From contig CAYJLV010000003.1 of NCBI GenBank assembly GCA_964371405.1, positions 115,164-179,163 on the forward strand: 64,000 bases of DNA, given 5' to 3'. Positions within the stretch are counted from its first letter, which is position 1. Each line of letters begins with the position of its first letter. This stretch comes from JAMHWF01 sp964371405. Its GTDB lineage: Bacteria > Pseudomonadota > Gammaproteobacteria > Burkholderiales > Burkholderiaceae_C. Under the pieces are notes generated by a model, which saw only the letters and a program-made list of their open reading frames with translations, was not told the DNA's origin and made no database searches. The position numbers were made by a program, and so were the translations under genes. Positions 54,197 through 60,164 of the stretch are shown piece by piece.

Positions 54197-55573
54197 ATGC
54201 AGCCGAACCGCCCCCTCCCCCTGCCCGCCACGCTGCGCCACACCCTGCTGTCGGCGCGCGATCTGCTCGCAACCGCCGGGCCGTTCGTGCTGCTGGCCAT
54301 GGCGCTGCTCGTCGTCGCCTACTGGGTGCTCGACCCGACGCCGCCGCGGCGCGTCGTCCTCGCCACAGGCGCGCCGCAGGGCGCCTATGCCGAGTTCGGC
54401 CGGCGCTACGCCGAGCAGCTGAAGGCGCACGGCATCGCCGTCGAGCTGCGCGCGACGCAGGGCGCGGCCGAGAACCTCGCCCTGCTGCGCGACGCCGATT
54501 CGGGCGTCGACATCGCCTTCGTGCAGGGCGGCGCCGACATCGCGCCGCAGGGCGACGACGCCGATGACGAGCTGCGTTCGCTCGGCAGCATGTTCCACGA
54601 GCCGGTGTGGCTGTTCTACCGCGAGGACACGGCGCGCCGGCGGCTGAAGGCGCCGCGGCTGGCCAACCTGTCGCAGCTCGCGGGCTGGCGCGTCAACATC
54701 GGCGCTGCGGGCAGCGGCGTGCCGCCGCTCGCGCTGCGGCTGCTCGAGGCGAACAAGATCGACCCGGCGACGATCACGCTGCTGCGCGAGCCGCAGACAC
54801 CCGCCGTCGTCGACCTGCTCGAAGGCCGCAGCGACGCCCTCGTGCTCGCGTCCGCGCCCGAGTCGCTGATGGTGCAGATGCTGCTGCAGACGCCGGGCAT
54901 CGCGCTGTTCGACTTCGCGCAAGCCGAGGCCTATGCGCGGCGCCTTCCCTTCATGAGCCCCGTCGTGCTGCCGCGCGGCATCGTCGACCTGGCGCGCGAC
55001 CTGCCGCCGGCCGACGTGCGCCTGGTCGCACCGACGGCTGCGCTCGTGGCGCGCGAGTCGACGCACCCGGCGCTGGTGCAGCTTTTCATGCAGGCGGCGC
55101 AGCGCATCCACGGCGAGGCCGGCTGGTTCCAGCGCCGCGGCGATTTTCCGAACGCGCGCAACACGGAGCGTCCGCTCGCCGCCGAGGCGCAGCGCTGGTA
55201 CCGCAGCGGCCCGCCGCTGCTGCAGCGGCACCTGCCGTTCTGGCTCGCCAACCTGGTCGACCGCATGTGGGTCGTGCTGCTGTCGATCGTCGCGATCCTG
55301 ATCCCGCTGTCGCGCGTCGTGCCGCCGCTCTACGAGCTGCGCGTGCGCTCGCGCATCTTCCGCTGGTACGGCCGGCTGCGCGCCGTCGAAGCGGCACAGG
55401 GCGGGCGCGATACCTCCGCACTGCTCGCCGAGCTGGCCGAGATCGAATCGCACGTCGAGCACGTCACCGTGCCGCTGTCGTATGCCGACGAGCTGTATGC
55501 GCTGCGCAGCCACATCCAGCTCGTGCGCCGCCGGCTGGAGGCGGCGGGGCCCGCCGCCGGCGAACCGGCATGA
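54197..55573 (+). CDS. TAXI-family membrane-anchored substrate-binding protein
   Basis: A 458-residue protein with an N-terminal span (about 26-46, TAGPFVLLAMALLVVAYWVL). A TAXI (TRAP-associated) solute-receptor domain follows (RRVVLATGAPQGAYAEFGRR, GVDIAFVQGGAD, FHEPVWLFYRED). A second span is near 350 (VDRMWVVLLSIVAILIPLSR), and a cytoplasmic helical tail ends it. Most TAXI receptors are free periplasmic proteins with TRAP permeases. Here no TRAP genes are present and the receptor is tethered at both ends, suggesting a sensing or envelope role. Confidence 0.85.
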   Translation: MQPNRPLPLPATLRHTLLSARDLLATAGPFVLLAMALLVVAYWVLDPTPPRRVVLATGAPQGAYAEFGRRYAEQLKAHGIAVELRATQGAAENLALLRDADSGVDIAFVQGGADIAPQGDDADDELRSLGSMFHEPVWLFYREDTARRRLKAPRLANLSQLAGWRVNIGAAGSGVPPLALRLLEANKIDPATITLLREPQTPAVVDLLEGRSDALVLASAPESLMVQMLLQTPGIALFDFAQAEAYARRLPFMSPVVLPRGIVDLARDLPPADVRLVAPTAALVARESTHPALVQLFMQAAQRIHGEAGWFQRRGDFPNARNTERPLAAEAQRWYRSGPPLLQRHLPFWLANLVDRMWVVLLSIVAILIPLSRVVPPLYELRVRSRIFRWYGRLRAVEAAQGGRDTSALLAELAEIESHVEHVTVPLSYADELYALRSHIQLVRRRLEAAGPAAGEPA

Positions 55574-55602
55574 GTTTCTGCAGCGTGGTACAAGAAACGA
55601 CG

Positions 55603-57420
55603 ATGGACACGCGCACCTCCGAGATCCGCCTGCGCATCGAGCGCGTGCGCGACGCGATGCAGCGCCACGGCGTCGAGGCGCTGCTCGTGCCGTCGAGCGA
55701 CCCGCACCTCTCGGAGTACCTGCCCGGCCGCTGGCAGGCGCGGCAGTGGCTGTCGGGCTTCAGCGGATCGATGGGCACGCTCGTCGTCGCGCGCTCGAAG
55801 GCAGCGCTGTTCGCCGACAGCCGCTACTGGGTACAGGCCGAGGCCGAGCTGGCGGGCAGCGGCATCGAGCTGGTGAAGATCCCGACCGGCGCCGCCGCGC
55901 ACCATGTCGACTGGCTGGCGCGCGAAGTGCCGCGCGGCGCGACGGTCGCCGTCGACGGGCAGGTGCTCGGCCTGGCCGCCGCGCAGGCGCTGCGCACGGC
56001 GCTCGAACGCGCCGGCATCACGTTGCGAACCGACATCGACGTCATCGACGAAGCCTGGCCCGACCGCCCCGCGCTGCCGGCGGCGCCGGTCTACGAGCAC
56101 GCGGCGCTGCACGCCGGCGCGCCGCGCGCCGACAAGCTGGCGCAACTGCGCGCCGCGATGGCGGCGCACGGCGCGACGCACCATTTCGCATCGACGCTCG
56201 ACGACATCGCGTGGCTGTTCAACCTGCGCGGCAGCGACGTCGAGTACAACCCCGTCTTCCTCGCCCATGCGCTGATCGGCGCAACCGAGGCGACGCTCTT
56301 CGTCGCGCCCGGCAAGCTGCCGCCCGCGCTGGCGGCCCGCCTCGCCGCCGACGGCGTGCGGCTCGCCGACTATGCAGCCGCGCCACAGGCGCTCGCCGCG
56401 CTGCCCGAGGCCAGCGTGCTGCTCGTCGACCCGAAGCGCGTCACCTGGGGCCTGCGCGAGCGCGTGACTGCCGGCGTGCGCGTCGTCGAGGCGATCAACC
56501 CCACGACGCTCGCCAAGAGCCGCAAGACAGACGCCGAGGCCGACCACGTGCGCCGTGCGATGGAGCAGGACGGCGCGGCGATGTGCGAGTTCTACGCCGC
56601 GTTCGAGCAGTCGCTGCGCAGCGGGGAGCCGCTGACCGAGCTGACGGTCGACGAGCGCATGACGGCGGCACGCGCGCGCCGGCCCGGATACGTCGGCCTG
56701 AGCTTCCCGACGATCGCCGGCTTTGCCGCCAACGGCGCGATGCCGCACTACCGCGCGACGCCGGCGTCGCACGCGCGCATCGAAGGCGACGGCCTGCTGC
56801 TGATCGACTCGGGCGCCCAATACCTCGGCGGCACGACGGACATCACACGCGTCTGGCCGGTCGGCACGCCGGGCGCTGCGATGCGGCGCGACTACACGCT
56901 GGTGCTCAAGGGCACGCTGGCGCTCAGCCGCATGCGCTTCCCGCGCGGCACGCTGGCGCCGATGCTCGACGCCATCGCGCGTGCGCCGCTGTGGGCCGAG
57001 GGCCTCGACTACGGCCACGGCACGGGCCACGGCGTCGGCTGCTTCCTCAACGTGCACGAGGGCCCGCAGAGCATCAGCAAGGCCGTGCCCGATGCGACGA
57101 TGGCGATGGAGCCCGGCATGATCACGTCGGTCGAGCCGGGGCTGTACCGGCCCGGGCGCTGGGGCATCCGCATCGAGAACCTGGTGCTCGCCGTGCCGGT
57201 TGCCGGCGCGGCCGACAGCGAGTTCGGCGAGTTCCTCGAGTTCGAAACGCTCAGCCTGTGCCCGATCGACACGCGCTGCATCGAGCGCACCCTGCTGCGC
57301 GACGACGAGGCGGCGTGGCTCGACGCCTACCACGCCATGGTGCGCGCGCGTCTCGCGCCGCTGGTCAGCGGCGCGGCGTCGGACTGGCTGGTCGAGCGGA
57401 CGGCGCCGCTCGCGCGGTAA
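55603..57420 (+). CDS. pepP: Xaa-Pro aminopeptidase (aminopeptidase P, M24B)
   Basis: The 605-residue metallopeptidase cleaves N-terminal residues before proline. It has two creatinase-like N-terminal domains (HLSEYLPGRWQARQWLSGFS, FALFADSRYW-like region) and a pita-bread catalytic domain. The metal ligands lie in LLLIDSGAQYLGGTTDITR, YGHGTGHGVGCFLNVHEGPQ, MITSVEPGLYRPG and EFLEFETLSLCPID. The three-domain length resembles eukaryotic-type aminopeptidase P. An alternative ATG at 55570 overlaps the TAXI stop (ATGA) and would add 11 residues. Confidence 0.93.
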   Translation: MDTRTSEIRLRIERVRDAMQRHGVEALLVPSSDPHLSEYLPGRWQARQWLSGFSGSMGTLVVARSKAALFADSRYWVQAEAELAGSGIELVKIPTGAAAHHVDWLAREVPRGATVAVDGQVLGLAAAQALRTALERAGITLRTDIDVIDEAWPDRPALPAAPVYEHAALHAGAPRADKLAQLRAAMAAHGATHHFASTLDDIAWLFNLRGSDVEYNPVFLAHALIGATEATLFVAPGKLPPALAARLAADGVRLADYAAAPQALAALPEASVLLVDPKRVTWGLRERVTAGVRVVEAINPTTLAKSRKTDAEADHVRRAMEQDGAAMCEFYAAFEQSLRSGEPLTELTVDERMTAARARRPGYVGLSFPTIAGFAANGAMPHYRATPASHARIEGDGLLLIDSGAQYLGGTTDITRVWPVGTPGAAMRRDYTLVLKGTLALSRMRFPRGTLAPMLDAIARAPLWAEGLDYGHGTGHGVGCFLNVHEGPQSISKAVPDATMAMEPGMITSVEPGLYRPGRWGIRIENLVLAVPVAGAADSEFGEFLEFETLSLCPIDTRCIERTLLRDDEAAWLDAYHAMVRARLAPLVSGAASDWLVERTAPLAR

Positions 57421-57494
57421 GGCGCGAACTCAGGCGAATTCCTCGTCGAAGAGCAGCGACCCTGCGCTGCGGCAGGCCACTTGATGATGCGTGG

Positions 57495-57788
57495 CTACCT
57501 GTTGCACCACTGCTGCTCGCAGGGCACACCGTCGTTGTTTCCGTCCATTTTCACGCCAGGACAGTTGCGGAGAAAGAACGTCGCCTCTGCGCAGGAAGTC
57601 ATTTGCGAACAGTGAGTACGGCCATCGCACTTGAAGCTCACCGATGGCTCGGGCGGAAGGGCAGCAGCTGGCAAGACAGAGCCAGCTGGCTCGTTCGCCG
57701 CCGTGGAAGCAGCAGAGCGGAGGACAAAGTGCTGGTAGCCCTGCCAGCCAAGGATGGCAACGATGACAAGGAGCACGATGTTTCGCAT
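57495..57788 (-). CDS. Excalibur calcium-binding domain protein
   Basis: A 97-residue protein with an N-terminal membrane anchor or signal (MRNIVLLVIVAILGWQGYQH) and a C-terminal Excalibur domain. The domain shows paired cysteines in CSQMTSCAEATFFLRNCP and the calcium loop KMDGNNDGVPCEQQWC. Such domains are attached to surface nucleases and similar proteins; here it stands alone. It reads in the same direction as the integron cassettes and begins 13 bases past a half attC, but no complete attC follows it, so membership of the array is uncertain. Confidence 0.82.
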   Translation of the reverse strand: MRNIVLLVIVAILGWQGYQHFVLRSAASTAANEPAGSVLPAAALPPEPSVSFKCDGRTHCSQMTSCAEATFFLRNCPGVKMDGNNDGVPCEQQWCNR

Positions 57789-57801
57789 TTCACGTGACCA
57801 G

Positions 57802-57826
57802 CGTCGGGTGCAACGAAGGGTTGGGC
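57802..57826 (-). other. Truncated attC (5' half only) of the second cassette
   Basis: On the minus strand GCCCAAC is followed by CCTTCGTTGCACCCGACGC, the normal left arm of an attC site. The complementary right arm, ending in a GTTRRRY core, is absent; sequence runs instead into the Excalibur gene start. The site appears cut by deletion, which would fix the distal end of the array. Confidence 0.6.
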
Positions 57827-57851
57827 CGCGCGTGCACGACAGGCGTGAAGC

Positions 57852-58148
57852 TCAAAGCCGAAAGATTGAGACAAGGATCATGAGCGCCAATTGGGCGGCC
57901 GGCAAAATCATAGAGACGAGGACTAAGCGCAAGACATAGGACGACCCTGGGCTCTTGCGGCTGGCGCGAATGAGCAAGAAGTTGACGAGCATCGTGATCG
58001 GGATGCCGAGGAAGGCAAGCAGCATTGCGCCAAGCCCAACAAACGACCCACCGCCCCGTGTGGCTAGGATGATCGCGAACGAGAACCCAACTTGAACAAG
58101 CGCTACAAGGCCTACGCCGAAAAGGTATCTCAAGAGAGGCTCCAGCAA
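57852..58148 (-). CDS. Small membrane protein in integron cassette 2
   Basis: A 98-residue hydrophobic protein with three predicted spans: YLFGVGLVALVQVGFSFAII, FVGLGAMLLAFLGIPITMLV and LRLVLVSMILPAAQLALMIL. It starts with TTG, and no in-frame ATG lies upstream. A separate 17-codon frame (MKATLLHQRD...) begins right after the attC and ends close to the TTG, so translational coupling from that leader is possible. Cassette membrane proteins of unknown role are common in chromosomal integrons. Confidence 0.55.
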   Translation of the reverse strand: MLEPLLRYLFGVGLVALVQVGFSFAIILATRGGGSFVGLGAMLLAFLGIPITMLVNFLLIRASRKSPGSSYVLRLVLVSMILPAAQLALMILVSIFRL

Positions 58149-58189
58149 GGAAGATCGCGTTGATGGAGCAGCGTAGCCTTCATGGTGCG

Positions 58190-58249
58190 GCCCAACGCCT
58201 GAGTTAAGCCGCGCCGCGAAGCGGCGTCGGCTTGGACGAATTGTTAGCC
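58190..58249 (-). other. attC recombination site of cassette 1
   Basis: A 60-base site with outer cores GGCTAAC and GTTGGGC (GTTRRRY). Inner arms CAAGCCGACGCCGC and GCGGCGCGGCTTAACT pair imperfectly around a TTC loop. The structure and much of the sequence match the attC of aadA-type resistance cassettes as I recall it. This is the textbook folded substrate for an integron integrase. Confidence 0.9.
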
Positions 58250-58255
58250 GTCAGC

Positions 58256-58798
58256 TCAACGCGCATAGCGAGCCACATAGTCTTGCTTCTTCTCGCACCA
58301 TTGCAAACTCATTTCAGTGATTGCAGATGAGTCATTGGCGAAGTTGCTAAAGAGAATTAAGAGGTCTTCAATCAAGAACTCGTAGGCCCACTTGTGGCGC
58401 ATGAAATCGGAAAAGACAAGCATACCTTTGAAGGCCGTGCCTTCAGACCATGTTTGCATCCAGTAATAGTGGATGAGCTGATTACAAACATCGAGGACCC
58501 CAAGTTCTGACGTCTCAGGGTTGGCCAGATCGAATCGGTCTTCCGGGAACCCTGAGCCAACATATGTGAAAGGTCTAAGTCCCATTTTCTTGTATCGGAT
58601 TACCGGCATCCGCGTGTTCCGAGCACGATCGTTCACTTTCGGCCGCTCAAGTAAGGAGCGCACCTGGAACGCCACTAGCATCAGGCGACGCTCATACAGT
58701 ACAAGCTGCTTTTCCGACCATCTACGGTACTTGCGATGCTTCGTGAGCCAGGCCAGCTCTGCGCGCAGCTCCTGACGCCAATACGTTGATTCGATCAT
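58256..58798 (-). CDS. Hypothetical protein in integron cassette 1
   Basis: This 180-residue soluble protein fills the first cassette, between attI and a complete attC. It has no signal peptide or membrane span. It is rich in aromatic and charged residues: a basic N-terminal helix region (AWLTKHRKYRRWSEKQLVLY), VNDRARNTRMPVIRYKKMGL, then an aromatic stretch QLIHYYWMQTWSEGTAFKGM and a final CEKKQDYVARY. I do not recognise a family. Low GC and codon use unlike the neighbours indicate recent lateral arrival. Confidence 0.8.
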   Translation of the reverse strand: MIESTYWRQELRAELAWLTKHRKYRRWSEKQLVLYERRLMLVAFQVRSLLERPKVNDRARNTRMPVIRYKKMGLRPFTYVGSGFPEDRFDLANPETSELGVLDVCNQLIHYYWMQTWSEGTAFKGMLVFSDFMRHKWAYEFLIEDLLILFSNFANDSSAITEMSLQWCEKKQDYVARYAR

Positions 58799-58838
58799 CC
58801 GTTCAGCTCTTGGGTGACGCGCGGGAACTTCATCTGAC

Positions 58839-58905
58839 GGCTAACTTGGTTATCGGGCGCAGCAACTGCGCCCTAACACCGGCGCCTGTCGCCCTAACAT
58901 CCTTC
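58839..58905 (-). other. attI primary recombination site
   Basis: On the minus strand the core GTTAGCC (58845-58839) marks the insertion point of cassette 1. Upstream are two exact direct repeats GTTAGGGC (58877-58870 and 58898-58891), 21 bases apart, and a perfect hairpin GGGCGCAG-CAA-CTGCGCCC (58855-58873). Class 1 attI has the same layout of two direct repeats, a GGGC/GCCC inverted pair and an AA-rich stretch before the core. Confidence 0.8.
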
Positions 58906-58949
58906 GGCCCATCCTCCGAAAAGTCGCGCCGCGCCTGCCAAGCAGGGTG

Positions 58950-58978
58950 TTGACTGTTGTTTTGTACAGCCGTATCGT
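58950..58978 (+). promoter_or_regulatory. Integrase promoter with LexA box
   Basis: TTGACT (58950-58955), a 17-base spacer and TATCGT (58973-58978) form a sigma-70 promoter facing the integrase. Overlapping it is CTGT-TGTTTTGT-ACAG at 58954-58969, a full CTGT-N8-ACAG LexA operator. It differs at one position from the LexA box of class 1 integrons as I recall that sequence. It predicts SOS-inducible integrase transcription. Confidence 0.82.
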
Positions 58979-59088
58979 GCGGCCCATTGCAGTGCCCTCC
59001 CCGGGGCGGACTGTGCACCGGCTCTCTGCTGGCGGCAACTGCCTCGGGGCGTTTTTCATCCGATCCTGTCCTCAGGCAGGAGGGGTGC

Positions 59089-60125
59089 ATGGCCGCATTG
59101 TCTTCGCCGCCCTCGTCGTCGCGGCCGGCGCAGCAACAGTCGCTGCCGCCGCTGCGCTCGACGCGCCTGCTCGACCAGTTGCGCGAGCGCATCCGCCTGC
59201 TGCACTACAGCCGCCGCACCGAAGAGGCCTACGTGCACTGGTGCCGCGCCTTCATCCGCTTTCACGGCCTGCGCCACCCCGCTCAGATGGGCTCGGCCGA
59301 GGTCGAGTCATTTCTCGGCTGGCCGGCGAGCGGCGCCTTTCGGCATCGACGCATCGGCAGGCGTTGTCGGCGCTGTTGTTCATGTACTCCCGCGTCCTCG
59401 GGCTGCAGTTGCCGTGGCTCACGGAACTGGCTCGCCCGCGCGTGCAGCGGCGGCTGCCCGTGGTGCTGTCGCGCGACCAGGTCGCGGCGGTGTTGCAGCG
59501 GCTCGAAGGCGAGCAGCGCCTCTTCGCGCAGTTGCTCTACGGCACCGGCATGCGCTTGTCGGAGGGGCTCGCGCTGCGCATCAAGGATGTCGATTTCGCG
59601 CACCGTACCGTCATCGTGCGTCATGGCAAGAGCGGCAAAGACCGGCTGCTGATGCTGCCGCAGTCGCTCGAGGGCGCCCTGCGCGCACAACTGGCTCACG
59701 CGCGCGCGCTGTGGCAGGCCGACCGCAGCGCCGCCATCGACGGGGTCGCCCTGCCCGATGCGCTCGAGCGCAAGTACCCGCGCGCCGGCGCGTCGTGGTC
59801 GCGGTTCTGGGTGTTCCCGCAAGCCGCGCACTCGGTCGATCCGCGCAGCGGCGTGGTGCGTCGCCATCACATGTACGACCAGACCTTTCAGCGCGCTTTC
59901 AAGCGCGCGGTGGCGGCCGCCGGCATCACGGAGCGGCCGGTCACGCCGCACACGCTGCGCCACGCCTTCGCGACGCACCTGCTGCAGGACGGCTACGACA
60001 TCCGCACCGTGCAGGAGCTGCTCGGCCATGCCGATGTCGCCACGACGATGATCTATACGCACGTGCTCAGAATCGGCGGCGGCGCGGTGCGCAGCCCGCT
60101 CGATGCCATCGGCGCCGCTGCCTGA
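59089..60125 (+). pseudogene. intI: Integron integrase, frameshifted
   Basis: A tyrosine recombinase closely resembling class 1 IntI. It starts at ATG 59089 after a strong AGGAGG site with MAALSSPPSS, then STRLLDQLRERIRLLHYSRR. The reading frame shifts near 59319. The second part carries the catalytic Arg (59553, GTGMRLSEG), Lys (59628, HGKSGKDR), HxxR (59949, PHTLRHAFATHLL), His (60027, LLGHADV) and Tyr (60054, MIYTHV). The integron-specific patch DALERKYPRAG is also present. One missing CTGG unit would restore a 346-residue protein reading EVESFLGWLAGERRLSAS. As written the gene is inactive. Confidence 0.9.
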
Positions 60126-60164
60126 CCGACGCGCGTCCGGCCGGCCGTCGCGCCGCGCGCGCAA

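Larger units (their letters stand above)
57802..60125 (-). mobile_element. Small chromosomal integron (class 1-like)
   Basis: From right to left the element holds a broken integrase gene on the plus strand, its LexA-controlled promoter, an attI site, cassette 1 with a complete attC, and cassette 2 with a half attC. Cassette genes read away from the integrase, as in all integrons. The cassette region is visibly AT-richer than the flanks; the line starting at 58321 is 38% GC. It sits between pepP and a metalloprotease gene. No transposon ends, sul1 or qac genes are present. Confidence 0.85.

Noticed and set aside
57430..57630. Small minus-strand ORF overlapping the Excalibur gene
   Set aside because: It lies in a different frame inside a recognisable gene and has no ribosome site.
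59311..59322. Programmed -1 ribosomal frameshift in the integrase
   Set aside because: There is no slippery heptamer, and a simple -1 slip would leave the protein one residue short of IntI1; a lost CTGG repeat explains the alignment exactly.
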